A stretch of 64,000 nucleotides of DNA, from the NCBI RefSeq assembly GCF_003938605.1, contig NZ_RHWX01000005.1, forward strand, positions 62,001 to 126,000. Reading direction: 5' to 3'. Position numbers and translations under genes: made by a program. Shown here piece by piece: positions 12,304 through 21,082 of the stretch. Source of the DNA: Brevundimonas sp. 357. Its GTDB lineage: Bacteria; Pseudomonadota; Alphaproteobacteria; Caulobacterales; Caulobacteraceae. The first letter of the stretch is position 1, and every line of letters starts with the position of its first letter. The notes under the pieces were generated by a model. That model did not search any database and was not told the DNA's origin. It saw only the letters and a list, made by a program, of their open reading frames with translations.

Positions 12304-12391
12304 CGGCTTTTAGTAATCGCCTCGGAGCCCTCCGCTGACCCCCTCGACCGCGCACGATGCGCAAGACGCCGTTTCGAATGCGGCGCACGAA

Positions 12392-12826
12392 ATGGACCTG
12401 ATGGATTCCGTCCATTCCGAAGACGGTCAGGCCGAGGACGGCCCCAGTAGCGACGAGCGCCAGCCTCTGCCGGTCGGCGCGACCGAGCTGGAGAAGGCCG
12501 TCCTCGCCAAACTCGACGACGACAAGGCGCAGGACATCGTCCTGATCGACCTGCGCGGCAAGAGCCCGATGACCGACGCCATGATCGTGGCTTCGGGTCG
12601 CTCGCACCGCCACGTCGGCGCCATCGCCGACCACCTGCTGCGCCTGTTCAAGGAACTGGGCCTGGGCAAGGTGAAGGTCGAGGGGCTGCCGCACTGCGAC
12701 TGGGTGCTGCTGGATGCGGGCGACGTCGTCGTCCACCTGTTCCGCCCGGAAGTGCGCACCTTCTACAACATCGAGAAGATCTGGGCGGTCGACAGCGCCC
12801 ACCGCGGCGGCCCCGCCCGGGACTGA
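12392..12826 (+). CDS. rsfS: Ribosomal silencing factor
   Basis: RsfS binds uL14 on the large subunit and blocks subunit joining when nutrients are limiting. The 144-residue product has the family core from TELEKAVLAKLDDDKAQDIV through IVASGRSHRHVGAIADHL to GLPHCDWVLLDAGDVVVHLF and RTFYNIEKIW. The acidic N-terminal 25 residues are variable. The ATG at 12392 lacks a ribosome-binding site. The frame is open upstream and CGGAG sits 6-7 nt before an in-frame CTG at 12335, so the true start may lie upstream. The rsfS-rlmH order is widely conserved. Confidence 0.94.
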   Translation: MDLMDSVHSEDGQAEDGPSSDERQPLPVGATELEKAVLAKLDDDKAQDIVLIDLRGKSPMTDAMIVASGRSHRHVGAIADHLLRLFKELGLGKVKVEGLPHCDWVLLDAGDVVVHLFRPEVRTFYNIEKIWAVDSAHRGGPARD

Positions 12827-12830
12827 CCTC

Positions 12831-13295
12831 ATGAAGCTGGCGATCGCGGCCATCGGCAAGCCGGGCCGCGGTCCCGAGGCCGCCCTGGCCGACGACTACG
12901 CCCGGCGGGCCACCCTGTCGGGGCGGCCGCTGGGTCTGGGCCCCCTCGAACTCATCGACCTTGAACCGAAGAAGCCCGGCAAGGCGCCGGAGGCCGAGCT
13001 GCTGCTGGCCGCCGCCGAGGGCGCGCACCTGATCGCCTGCGACGAGCGGGGACGCACCTATTCCTCGCGCGCCTTCGCCGACCATGTGGCGGCTCTGCGC
13101 GATCAGGGCGAGCGGCGGCTGGTCTTCGTCATCGGCGGCGCCGACGGTCTGGACGAAAGCGTGCGCCGCGCCGCGCGCTCGACCCTGGCCTTCGGGCCGC
13201 AGACCTGGCCCCACGCCCTGGCCCGCGCCATGCTGGCCGAGCAGCTGTATCGGGCCGTGACCATCCTGGCCGGTTCGCCCTATCATCGCGACTGA
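12831..13295 (+). CDS. rlmH: 23S rRNA (pseudouridine1915-N3)-methyltransferase
   Basis: This SPOUT-class enzyme methylates the pseudouridine in helix 69 of 23S rRNA. The product is 154 residues, the standard length. It opens MKLAIAAIGKPGRGPE and shows LIACDERGRTYSSRAFA, FVIGGADGLD (the SAM-binding knot) and the C-terminal AEQLYRAVTILAGSPYHRD, the near-invariant tail that reaches the catalytic site. It starts 4 nt after rsfS and its stop overlaps the next start by one base, so the three genes form an operon. Confidence 0.96.
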   Translation: MKLAIAAIGKPGRGPEAALADDYARRATLSGRPLGLGPLELIDLEPKKPGKAPEAELLLAAAEGAHLIACDERGRTYSSRAFADHVAALRDQGERRLVFVIGGADGLDESVRRAARSTLAFGPQTWPHALARAMLAEQLYRAVTILAGSPYHRD

Positions 13296-14389
13296 TGCGA
13301 TCCGGGGCCGTCCTTCTTCTGACCTCTTCTTGCCTGCTGCTGGCCCTTGCTGGACCTGCGGCCGGTCAGCGCACGGCCCAGCCGAACGCCGAACTGACCC
13401 GGCTTCAGGCCGAGTATCGCGACGAGACGGCCCGCGCCCGCCGCCTGAGGGCCGAGGCCGCCGCCGCCGCCGAGGAGATCGTCGATCTGGACCGCCAGTT
13501 GCGCGAGCTGCGCCGCGCCGAGGCGGAGGACGACGTGCAGTTGGACGCCCAGCGCGCTCGGCTGAAGGAGCTGGGCGATCGTGAAGCGGCCCTGCTGGCC
13601 GCCCTGTCGCGCGAGCGCGCGGCGCAGGGGCGGCTGCTGTCCGCCCTGCAGATGATGAGCCGCGAGCCGCCGCCGCCGCTGCTGATCCCGGCCGACAAGG
13701 CGGTGGATACGGTGCGGGCCTCCATCCTGATCCGCGCCATCACGCCCGAGCTTCAGGACCGGGCTGAAACCCTGGTCGAACGTCAGGCCGAGATCGGCCG
13801 CATCCGCCGCCTGGCCGCCCTGTCCAGCGAGCGGCTGTTCACCGTCGAAAGCGCCCAGAACGACCGTCGCGCCGAGATCGAGGGGCTGACGGCGCGCAAG
13901 ACCGCCCTGCGTTCGGTCCTGCGGGCCGAGGCGGCGCGGGCCGAGCGCGCGACCAAGGCGTTGGAGGCGCGTATCCGCGAACTGGGCGGCCAGACGCCTC
14001 GGGTCGCCGAGGCGCCGGAAGAAGCTCCGGCCGCCCGTCTGCCTGCGGGCCGCAGCCGCCTGACGCCGCCCATTGCGGGAACGCCCTCGCAACGCTTCGG
14101 CGGCCGCTCGGCGGGGTGGAGCTGGCGCTCCAGCCATGAGGCGGTCGGCGCGCCGGCGGCGGGCCGCGTCGCCTACGCCGGGCCGCTGAAGGAATGGGGG
14201 GAGGTGGTGATCCTCGACCTCGGCCCCGGCTGGCGGGCCGTGATCGCGGGCCTGGACAGGCTGGAGGTCGAGACCGGCCAGCGTGTCGGGGACGGCCAGA
14301 CCTTGGGCCGCACCGGCGAGGACGGCGAAGCCTATTTCGAACTGCGCCGCCAGGAACGGCCCATCGATCCCGCGCCCTGGCTGCAGTAG
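13295..14389 (+). CDS. EnvC-like murein hydrolase activator (degenerate LytM)
   Basis: The 364-residue product has a signal peptide (cleavage near AAG at about 24), a long coiled coil from about residue 30 to 230 rich in Glu, Arg and Ala, and a C-terminal M23/LytM fold. The zinc ligands are missing: the His-x-His motif reads AYFELR and the first His/Asp pair is absent. In known EnvC/LytM activators such degeneracy means the protein switches on cell-wall amidases rather than cutting itself. Position upstream of ctpA and the divergent deacetylase matches the conserved envelope cluster. Confidence 0.9.
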   Translation: MRSGAVLLLTSSCLLLALAGPAAGQRTAQPNAELTRLQAEYRDETARARRLRAEAAAAAEEIVDLDRQLRELRRAEAEDDVQLDAQRARLKELGDREAALLAALSRERAAQGRLLSALQMMSREPPPPLLIPADKAVDTVRASILIRAITPELQDRAETLVERQAEIGRIRRLAALSSERLFTVESAQNDRRAEIEGLTARKTALRSVLRAEAARAERATKALEARIRELGGQTPRVAEAPEEAPAARLPAGRSRLTPPIAGTPSQRFGGRSAGWSWRSSHEAVGAPAAGRVAYAGPLKEWGEVVILDLGPGWRAVIAGLDRLEVETGQRVGDGQTLGRTGEDGEAYFELRRQERPIDPAPWLQ

Positions 14390-14736
14390 CGGGGGCTCTG
14401 TCTCCCGCCGTCATCCGCCTTCTCGCCGTTATCCGCCTTCCTGCCGTCATCCTCGGGCTTGACCCGAGGATCGGGCCTTCCGTCTGCGTGGCCCAGGATA
14501 GGTCGGGGGCGTTCTGCACTCGATCCTCGGGTCAAGCCCGAGGATGACGGCCAGCGGGAGAGGCGCAGGCGGCAGGCGACGTCATCCGGCAAGCTCTCTC
14601 CCGCCAACCGCGCGAAATTCCTTTCAAATCGGCGCGGACGCTGTTTGTATCGGCGCAACTGTCGTGCGCGCCGTCGTGGCGCTCGCGCCGCCCTGGACGA
14701 CCGGAGCCGAAAGCGGATCCGATGGAAAGAGATCGA
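14390..14736. other. Intergenic region with repeat doublet upstream of ctpA
   Basis: This gap of about 350 bases contains an iterated leader and a family A doublet (14406-14551). About 180 bases follow before ctpA with no clear operator. It separates ctpA from the rlmH operon, so ctpA likely has its own promoter. Confidence 0.6.
14406..14551. repeat. Palindromic doublet, family A copy 2, with 18-bp leader repeats
   Basis: The arms 14443-14473 and 14521-14551 are exact 31-nt reverse complements around a 47-nt spacer. The spacer matches those of the copies at 5.5 and 48.6 kb only when reverse-complemented, so this copy is inverted. The leader 14406-14441 holds two 18-bp near-identical units, CGCCGTCATCCGCCTTCT and CGCCGTTATCCGCCTTCC, leading into the arm. 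Confidence 0.87.
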
Positions 14737-16173
14737 ATGCGTAAACTGCTTCTCGTCGGGGCGGCCGCCCTGGTTCTGGGCGGATCGGCTGCCGCTGTGG
14801 CCGGCCAGACGCCGCGTAACGAGACCTTCCGCATGCTGGAGCTGTTCGGCGATGTTCTGGGCATCGTCGAGCAGGCCTATGTCGTTCCTGTCGACAACAA
14901 GAAGCTGATCGAGGCCGCCCTGCAGGGGATGATGACGGCGCTTGATCCCCACTCCAACTACCTGCCCGCTAGGGCCTTCGGCGACCTGCGCGAGCGGACC
15001 TCCGGCGAATATTCGGGCGTCGGCCTGACCATCACCTCCGAGGGCGGGCTGGTGAAGGTCATCTCGCCGATGGACGACAGCCCGGCGGGCCGCGCCGGCG
15101 TTCAGGCCGGCGACGTCATCAGCGCTATTGACGGACAGAATGCGGCCGGGCTGACCGTGTCCGAGGTGTCGGACAAGTTGCGCGGCGCCACGGGCACCAG
15201 CGTCACCGTCACCTTCCTGCGCGACGGCGAGGAGCCGCGCGAGGTCGTGCTGACGCGCGAGGTCATCAAGGTCGAATCCGTCACCGGCCGCCTGGAAGGC
15301 GACTTCGGCTACCTGCGCGTCTCGACCTTCAACGAGAACACCGGGCGCGAGCTGACCGAGACGATCGAACGGCTGAAGCGCGAGAAACCGGGTCTGAAGG
15401 GCTATGTGCTGGATCTGCGCAACAACGGCGGCGGCCTGCTGACGGCGGCCATCGACGTGTCCGACGCCTTCCTGGAGCGCGGCGAGATCGTCAGCCAGCG
15501 CGGCCGCAAGCCCGAGGACATCGAACGCTACGCCGCCAAGCCGGGCGACCTGACCGGCGGCCTGCCGGTGGTGGTGCTGATCAACTACGGCTCGGCCTCG
15601 GCGTCCGAGATCGTGGCGGGCGCCCTGAAGGACCAGGAGCGGGCCACCGTCGTCGGCCTGACCAGCTTCGGCAAGGGCTCGGTGCAGACGGTGATCCCGC
15701 TGCGCGGCGGCCAGGACGGCGCCCTGTCGATCACCACGGCGCGCTACTACACGCCGTCGGGCCGCTCGATCCAGAAGATCGGCATCGAGCCGGACCTGGA
15801 GGTCGCGCGCTCCGAGGCCGAGGCGCGCATCGTCTCGCGCTCCAGCTTCATCTATTCCGAGGCGGCCTATTCGACGGCGCTGGACTCCTCCATCGGGGCC
15901 GAGCGCAAGGGCCCGCACACCCCGCGTGAGGCGCCGGGCGCCGACTACGCCAAGGACAAGGACTATCAGTTGCAGCGGGCGCTGGACGTGCTGCGGGCCG
16001 GCGGCGACCTGACCAAACTGGCCGCTGCGCCCGAGGGGATCGTCATCACCGAGCCAGGCGAGGAGAAGGTCGAGACGGCCGAGGCCGCGACGCCCAAGGT
16101 TACGGTCACGCCGACGGAGCGCCCGACGCTGCCGCCTGATATCACGCCAGAGAACAAGCCGAAGCCTGACTAA
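14737..16173 (+). CDS. ctpA: C-terminal processing peptidase (S41)
   Basis: This periplasmic serine protease has a Ser/Lys dyad. From the ATG at 14737 (GGAAAGAG 6 nt upstream) the product is 478 residues. It has a signal peptide ending AVAGQ, the N-terminal helical region LDPHSNYLPARAF, a PDZ domain (GVGLTITSEGGLVKVISPMD to AGVQAGDVI), and the catalytic segments GSASASEIVAGAL with the serine and FGKGSVQTV with the lysine. Family members trim envelope proteins and control peptidoglycan hydrolases. An in-frame ATG at 14722 is an alternative start. The Thr/Pro/Glu-rich tail after residue 440 is low complexity. Confidence 0.96.
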   Translation: MRKLLLVGAAALVLGGSAAAVAGQTPRNETFRMLELFGDVLGIVEQAYVVPVDNKKLIEAALQGMMTALDPHSNYLPARAFGDLRERTSGEYSGVGLTITSEGGLVKVISPMDDSPAGRAGVQAGDVISAIDGQNAAGLTVSEVSDKLRGATGTSVTVTFLRDGEEPREVVLTREVIKVESVTGRLEGDFGYLRVSTFNENTGRELTETIERLKREKPGLKGYVLDLRNNGGGLLTAAIDVSDAFLERGEIVSQRGRKPEDIERYAAKPGDLTGGLPVVVLINYGSASASEIVAGALKDQERATVVGLTSFGKGSVQTVIPLRGGQDGALSITTARYYTPSGRSIQKIGIEPDLEVARSEAEARIVSRSSFIYSEAAYSTALDSSIGAERKGPHTPREAPGADYAKDKDYQLQRALDVLRAGGDLTKLAAAPEGIVITEPGEEKVETAEAATPKVTVTPTERPTLPPDITPENKPKPD

Positions 16174-16193
16174 GGGGCGTCTCCCCTTTCCTA

Positions 16194-16307
16194 GTCATCC
16201 CCGGGCTTGTCCCGGGGAGCCATATCCGCGCCGGTCGGGTTCAGGGGCGCGGCGTTTCGACCCCATCGGTCGTGTTTATGGATTCCCGGGACACGCCCGG
16301 GAATGAC
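16194..16307. repeat. Palindromic doublet, family B
   Basis: Inverted arms GTCATCCCCGGGCTTGTCCC and its diverged complement ending GAATGAC are separated by about 60 nt. Each arm is itself a hairpin with GGG/CCC runs. The architecture matches family A with a different arm. It lies between ctpA and the deacetylase gene. Confidence 0.8.
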
Positions 16308-16434
16308 GACGGTTTGAGTAGCCGCAAACGTGGTGAACGCGCCGTTAGGCTTTCTTAACCGACGCAGGGCTTAACTGAGGCTGAGGGGCGCCGCGTCTGT
16401 GCGGCGCCTGCAAGCCCGAGCCGACGCCCTGACC

Positions 16435-17640
16435 ATGTTCGCCAAGCGCCAGTCCGCCCTCGCCGCCGCCGCAGGCGCGCCGCCGGAGCCCCGGTCGCGC
16501 GTCGCCATGGAGCCGGTCCTGAACGCCCTGAAGAAGCCGCCCGTCGCGGCGGGCGCGGCCGGGGTCTTCGTCATCGGCGCCGCCGCCCTGTTCGTCGCGG
16601 TGCTGGGCGACCCGCGCGCGGGCGCGCCGACGGCCAGCGCCGTGCTGGAGCGGCCCGCCGCCGCCGACACGGCCCCGACCGGGGCCGAGGCCTTCGGCTT
16701 CAGCGGCCTGGACATCTATCAAGACCTTGGCCCCATCGACCCGGCCCTGATGGGCGAAGAGGGCGCAGGCATGGCGGGCGAGGCCCTCATCACCCTGCCG
16801 GACGGCGCCAGCGTGGCCTCGGGCCAGGGCTTCAGCGCCCCGGTGCGCGCGCCCTCCAACCCCCTGCCCAAGGCGCCGATCGCGGGCCTGTTCCAGCCCG
16901 GCCCCAACGGCCCCCTGCCGCGCATCGCCGCCGACGGCCGCGTCCCGGCTCAGGCCTACGCCCGGCCCTTCCGCTCGAACGGCAAGCCGATGGTGGCCCT
17001 GGTGGTCGGCGGGCTGGGCCTGAACAGCGCCACGACGCGCGCGGCGATCGAGCGCCTGCCCGCCGAGGTGACGCTCTCCTTCGTGCCCTACGCCGAGGGT
17101 CTTCAGACCTGGATCGACATGGCCCGCGCCCACGGCCATGAGGTGATGATCGAACTGCCTATGGAGCCGACCGGCTATCCTGACAACGACCCCGGCCCCT
17201 ACACCCTGCTGTCGTCCGGCGGCGCCGACGACGTAGCGGTCAAGCTGGATTGGCTGCTGGCGCGCGCCACCGGCTATTTCGGCGTGACCAACTATCTGGG
17301 CGACCGGTTCGCGACCTCGGACGAAGGCGTGACGGCCCTGATGACCAACCTGCGCCAGCGCGGCCTGGCCTTCCTCGACGACGGCTCCATGCGCCGCCGC
17401 CCCGGCGCCTTCGCCCGCGCCAGCGCCGACCGTGTCGTCGACGAGGAACAGACCCCCGCCGCCATCCTGCGTCAGTTCAACGCCTTGGAGGCCGCCGCCA
17501 AGACCAACGGCGCGGCGCTGGGGACCGGCTTCTCCTACCCCGTCACCGTCGAGGCCGCCGCCCGCTGGACGGCGGGTCTGGAGGCTCGCGGCCTCCAGTT
17601 GGCGCCCGCTTCGGCGATGACCCGACGGCCAGGACGGTAA
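16435..17640 (+). CDS. Divergent polysaccharide deacetylase family protein (YibQ-like)
   Basis: From the ATG at 16435 the product has 401 residues, or 413 from a GTG at 16399. The N-terminus has one membrane helix at about residues 34-52, then a Pro/Ala-rich linker, then the domain beginning KPMVALVVGGLGLNSATTRA. The landmarks LPAEVTLSFVPYAEGLQTW, HEVMIELPMEPTGYPDNDPG, GVTNYLGDRF and a late AALGTGFSYPVT mark the divergent deacetylase (DUF610) family. These proteins accompany EnvC and CtpA homologues in many Proteobacteria and are thought to act on cell-wall material. Activity is unproven. Confidence 0.9.
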   Translation: MFAKRQSALAAAAGAPPEPRSRVAMEPVLNALKKPPVAAGAAGVFVIGAAALFVAVLGDPRAGAPTASAVLERPAAADTAPTGAEAFGFSGLDIYQDLGPIDPALMGEEGAGMAGEALITLPDGASVASGQGFSAPVRAPSNPLPKAPIAGLFQPGPNGPLPRIAADGRVPAQAYARPFRSNGKPMVALVVGGLGLNSATTRAAIERLPAEVTLSFVPYAEGLQTWIDMARAHGHEVMIELPMEPTGYPDNDPGPYTLLSSGGADDVAVKLDWLLARATGYFGVTNYLGDRFATSDEGVTALMTNLRQRGLAFLDDGSMRRRPGAFARASADRVVDEEQTPAAILRQFNALEAAAKTNGAALGTGFSYPVTVEAAARWTAGLEARGLQLAPASAMTRRPGR

Positions 17641-17810
17641 GTCGGGAAGACGCCCGCCTGATGGCGGTCAGCGCCATCGGTGCTTCGAACTCGCCAGCCC
17701 TTCATCCGGCGCCGTCCTGCGCCCGTCAAAGAAGCCCGTGCTGCTTGCCTTTCTCTTCATGTTGGCGGCCTATGTGGACGGGTAGCGTGGTTACGTGAGG
17801 TGGCCGCGAC

Positions 17811-18788
17811 ATGGAGACCCTTATGCGGAACATGGGAATTGTCGCGGCTGTCGTTCTGAGCCTGTTTGGGACTGCGCATGCACAGGACGCGCCGAGCCCG
17901 GACGCCACCGTCTTGCCGGATCTGATGGTGCGAGGCCGACCGGTGCAGGAAGCGGCCCGCGATTTCGTCGGGCGGGTCGGCGCGCCTGCGCGCGGGCGAG
18001 GCCTGGCGCTGTGGCGTCGCGAGATTTGCCCTGGTGTCGTCAATCTTGAGCGTGAGGCCGCCCAGGCCGTCATAGATCGGATCACCCAGACCGCCGCAAG
18101 CTTGGACCTGCGGACTGGCGAGCCGGGCTGCCATCCCAATGTGGTCGTGATCTTCACGAATGACGGCCGCGGGCTGGCGAGAACGATGAACGCCGACAAC
18201 CCCCGGCTTTTTCGTCAGAACGTGACGGGCATGCATCGCGACACGACGGCGTTCCAGGATTTTCTGGACGCAGAGCGTCCCGTCCGCTGGTGGTCGCTGA
18301 GCCTTCCCGTCGATAGCGAGACCGGTCGGGCGGTCGTAAGGATGCCAGGGGATGCGGTCGGCGGGATAGTCGATAGCCAGCTGGCGGCGATCTTGGGGTG
18401 CAATCCCAACGACTGCGTCGCAGCCGCCTCTCCTATTGTGCGTCGAAAGGGGCCGGGCCGTTTGAGCACCCAAGTCGTTGACGCGCTGTTTAAGACCATG
18501 GTGATCGTCGACACGGACATGACCGGCGACGTCAACACGACCCAGTTGGGCGACTACATTGCTCTGATCAGTCTGGCTCAGCTTGATCCACGAGCGGAAA
18601 CGCAAGGGTTCGACACGATCCTGAATCTCTTTTCGGGAGATGCGCAGCAGGGTCTTACCGAGTGGGATCGCGCCTATCTCGTCGCCCTTTACGGGCCACG
18701 CCCGGACTGGGCGTCGGTCCGGGCGCAGGCGGGAGCGGTGGCGGATGTCATGGCCCGTGATCTGCGTGCTCCGCGAGGCGGATCCTAG
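17811..18788 (+). CDS. Secreted protein of unknown function
   Basis: The 325-residue product (321 from a second ATG at 17823 preceded by GGAG) has a signal peptide ending AHAQ. The mature part has paired cysteines in GREIC-like, GEPGCHPNVVVIF and LGCNPNDCVAAA segments, suggesting disulphides. A C-terminal stretch reads YIALISLAQLDP, then ILNLFSG and LTEWDRAYLVALYG, a block shared by a group of exported alphaproteobacterial proteins. No HExxH, serine-hydrolase or sugar-binding motif is seen. It stands alone in its neighbourhood, with no predicted operon partner. Confidence 0.75.
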   Translation: METLMRNMGIVAAVVLSLFGTAHAQDAPSPDATVLPDLMVRGRPVQEAARDFVGRVGAPARGRGLALWRREICPGVVNLEREAAQAVIDRITQTAASLDLRTGEPGCHPNVVVIFTNDGRGLARTMNADNPRLFRQNVTGMHRDTTAFQDFLDAERPVRWWSLSLPVDSETGRAVVRMPGDAVGGIVDSQLAAILGCNPNDCVAAASPIVRRKGPGRLSTQVVDALFKTMVIVDTDMTGDVNTTQLGDYIALISLAQLDPRAETQGFDTILNLFSGDAQQGLTEWDRAYLVALYGPRPDWASVRAQAGAVADVMARDLRAPRGGS

Positions 18789-18838
18789 GGAACGGGTCTG
18801 TCGTCCCTCAGAGGCGCGAACGTGCTACTGTCGTCGGC

Positions 18839-19036
18839 ATGACCATTGACGACGATCACGCCCCCGCCGCCGAACCTGCGGACTCCCTTCCTGGCGAGAC
18901 GCCCGTTCAGCGGGCGCTGCGGCTCAAGAAGGCGGCGATCGACGCCCGGCCCAAGCCGCCGCGCGGCGGCCGTTTCCAGCGCGAACAGGCGGCTCGCATC
19001 AAGAGCGGGGCGTCGCGCCCCTGGATGAGCAAGTAG
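18839..19036 (+). CDS. Small conserved basic protein
   Basis: The 65-residue product has an acidic, Pro-rich first third and a basic last two thirds: QRALRLKKAAIDARPKPPRG then GRFQREQAARIKSGASRPWM and SK. The tail pattern of RPKPPRG followed by RxQAAR and a terminal PWM resembles a small protein I recall from other Caulobacterales. No domain is recognised. The Arg/Lys content suggests nucleic-acid or ribosome contact, but this is inference. Confidence 0.62.
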   Translation: MTIDDDHAPAAEPADSLPGETPVQRALRLKKAAIDARPKPPRGGRFQREQAARIKSGASRPWMSK

Positions 19037-19089
19037 TCCGACGGGGCCTTTGGCTTGATCAGCTCGGATAGACGTGATCGTCTGTCGAT

Positions 19090-19434
19090 ATGACGGTGTT
19101 CGCTCTGTTCCTGGCTCTGACTTCCGTGGCCGTGTCGGCGGCCATGTCCTGGCGCGCCGCGAGAGGCCTGCCGCGCGAGACGCGGCTGCCGATGCAGTGG
19201 GGCTTTGACGGGCGGCCCATATGGCGTGCGCCACGTGACGTCGCCCTGAGCTTCACGCCTGTTCTGGCGGCCTTGACTCTGCTTCCCACGGCGATGGCGA
19301 GTCTGTTGGGGCCGCTGGAGAGCGCGGACGCGCGGCGTTACTTCGGCGCCCTGATCGTCATGGGGCTGGCCTGGATCGGCGCTCACGCTCTGCACCTCAG
19401 GCTGGTGCGAGGCTGGCTCGCCCGGCAGGGCTAA
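19090..19434 (+). CDS. Small membrane protein, SdpI/DUF1648-like
   Basis: The 114-residue product has three hydrophobic segments at about residues 2-20, 54-73 and 84-102. Between the first two, RLPMQWGFDGRPIWRAPRDV resembles the loop of DUF1648, where W-x-x-x-G-x-P-x-x-W/x is conserved before a membrane helix. DUF1648 occurs in SdpI-type immunity and signalling proteins, but this protein has only one copy and no downstream partner. Function is unknown. It converges with the acetyltransferase gene, overlapping it by 4 nt at the stops. Confidence 0.7.
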   Translation: MTVFALFLALTSVAVSAAMSWRAARGLPRETRLPMQWGFDGRPIWRAPRDVALSFTPVLAALTLLPTAMASLLGPLESADARRYFGALIVMGLAWIGAHALHLRLVRGWLARQG

Positions 19435-19937
19435 AGCGTCAGCCGCATGGCGGCGCGGTCGGTCAGGCCGCGGGCGGCCTCTGCGGCCAGGGTCTCGCGC
19501 AGATAGGCGGGCGTTTCTGCAAACGTCAGCGCCGCATAGCCCTGGCGCGCATAGAAGGGCGCATTCCAGGGAACGGTGCTGAAGGCGGTCAGTGTCAGGG
19601 CCTGTTTGGCGCGGGCTTCGGCTGCGTGGCGCGCGGCCGCCATCAGCGCCCGTCCGGCGCCGCGCCCTTGATGTTCAGCAGAGACTGACAACTCAAGGAT
19701 ATGCAGGTCCGCGTCCGCCTCGGCGGCGATCAGGAAGCCGACGGGCTGATCCTCTGCATCGACGGCGACCCAGGACAGGCCCTGCGCTACGGCGCGCGCA
19801 TGAGCCTCAGGTCCGGCGACGTGGTCGTCGGCGATCCAGGCCAGATCGGGCAGGGTGCGGAACAGCGTCGCCGCCGACCGCTCCACAGCCTCCAGACGGT
19901 CGATGTCCGTTCCGCGCGTCGGGCGGACCCGGATCAA
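19431..19937 (-). CDS. GNAT family N-acetyltransferase
   Basis: The start is a TTG at 19937 whose last two bases are within the bioB stop (TTGA overlap), giving a 168-residue product that opens [20 protein letters not shown]. The acetyl-CoA-binding motif [20 protein letters not shown] is complete (Q-x-x-G-x-G/A). The later [20 protein letters not shown] provides the beta5-alpha4 region with F-Y-x-x-x-G-Y. The substrate cannot be assigned. Coupling to bioB could mean co-expression without functional relation. The open frame upstream of 19937 is within bioB and is not used. Confidence 0.88.
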   Translation of the reverse strand: MIRVRPTRGTDIDRLEAVERSAATLFRTLPDLAWIADDHVAGPEAHARAVAQGLSWVAVDAEDQPVGFLIAAEADADLHILELSVSAEHQGRGAGRALMAAARHAAEARAKQALTLTAFSTVPWNAPFYARQGYAALTFAETPAYLRETLAAEAARGLTDRAAMRLTL

Positions 19938-20950
19938 TGGGCGTCGCAACCCTTGGCGGGCATGGGCTTGAGGTCCAGCAGGGCGAACAGCCTGGCGTCG
20001 ACGTCCTCTTCCGGGTTCGGCGTGGTCAGCAGCTTGCCGCCGACGAAGATGGAGTTGGCGCCGGCCAGGAAGCACAGGGCCTGCATCTCCGGCGTCATGC
20101 CCTCGCGCCCGGCGGACAGGCGGACCATCGACTTGGGGCAGACCAGGCGGGCGACGGCGACGGTGCGGACGAACTCGATCGGGTCGATTTCGCCTTCCTT
20201 CAGCACCCGCTCGCCCAGCGGCGTGCCGCCGACGGGGACCAGGGCGTTGACCGGAAGGCTGTCGGGGTGGACGGGCAGGGTGGCCAGGGCGTGCAGCAGG
20301 CCCGCGCGGTCGCGGCGCTTCTCGCCCATGCCGACGATGCCGCCGCAGCAGGTGTTCATGCCCGCGTCGCGGACGTGCTGCAGCGTCTCCAGCCGGTCCT
20401 GATAGGAGCGGGTCGTCACCACCTCGGCGTAGTACTCAGGCCCGGTGTCGAGGTTGTGGTTGTAGTAGTCGAGGCCCGCGTCCTTCAGCTGCTTCGCCTG
20501 ATCGGCGTTCAGCATCCCCAGGGTGGCGCAGGTCTCCAGACCCAGCGCCTTCACGCCCGAGATCATGGCCGCCAGCTTGGGCGTGTCGCGGTCCTTCAAC
20601 TCGCGCCAGGCGGCGCCCATGCAGAAGCGGCTGGCTCCGCCCGCCTTGGCCGCCATGGCCTCGGCGATGACGGCGGTGGGCTCCATCAGCTTCTCGGCCT
20701 TGAGCCCGGTCTTGAAGCTGGCCGACTGCGAGCAGTAGCCGCAGTTCTCGGCGCAGCCGCCGGTCTTGATCGACAGCAGCTGCGACTTCTGCACCTCATT
20801 CGGGTCGAAGGTGCGCCGGTGCACCGTCGCCGCCTCGAACACCAGCTCCATGAAGGGGCGGGCGAACAGGGCCTCGACCTCCTCCAGCGTCCAGTCGTGA
20901 CGGGGGATCGAGAAATCGCGGGCGGGTCGGATCGATGCGTCGTCAGCCAT
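19934..20950 (-). CDS. bioB: Biotin synthase
   Basis: This radical-SAM enzyme inserts sulphur into dethiobiotin in the last step of biotin synthesis. From the ATG at 20950 ([13 protein letters not shown]) it has 338 residues. The [4Fe-4S] motif is CAENCGYC (Cys 66, 70, 73) in [29 protein letters not shown] and the [10 protein letters not shown] segment (second cluster region) are characteristic. The usual bioFDA genes are not adjacent; instead it is followed by a coupled acetyltransferase. A 33-codon open extension upstream does not resemble the family. Confidence 0.97.
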   Translation of the reverse strand: MADDASIRPARDFSIPRHDWTLEEVEALFARPFMELVFEAATVHRRTFDPNEVQKSQLLSIKTGGCAENCGYCSQSASFKTGLKAEKLMEPTAVIAEAMAAKAGGASRFCMGAAWRELKDRDTPKLAAMISGVKALGLETCATLGMLNADQAKQLKDAGLDYYNHNLDTGPEYYAEVVTTRSYQDRLETLQHVRDAGMNTCCGGIVGMGEKRRDRAGLLHALATLPVHPDSLPVNALVPVGGTPLGERVLKEGEIDPIEFVRTVAVARLVCPKSMVRLSAGREGMTPEMQALCFLAGANSIFVGGKLLTTPNPEEDVDARLFALLDLKPMPAKGCDAH

Positions 20951-21082
20951 GGGACGACGGCTTAGACGACTTGCTCCCGATCCGCCAAGCCTGTGTTGAT
21001 CGCACGGCGTTGCGCCACTGTGTGATCTCGGCGACGCGGGCGACGTCATACTGCTCTGAGAAGCCTTTGAACGCGCGTCGGA

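Noticed and set aside
16340-16375. CtrA-like TTAGGCTTTCTTAAC near the deacetylase gene
   Set aside because: Half-site spacing is again 6 nt and one half is TTAG. Chance occurrence is likely.
20951-21049. Upstream extension of biotin synthase by 33 codons
   Set aside because: Composition is unlike the family and the ATG at 20950 aligns with known starts.
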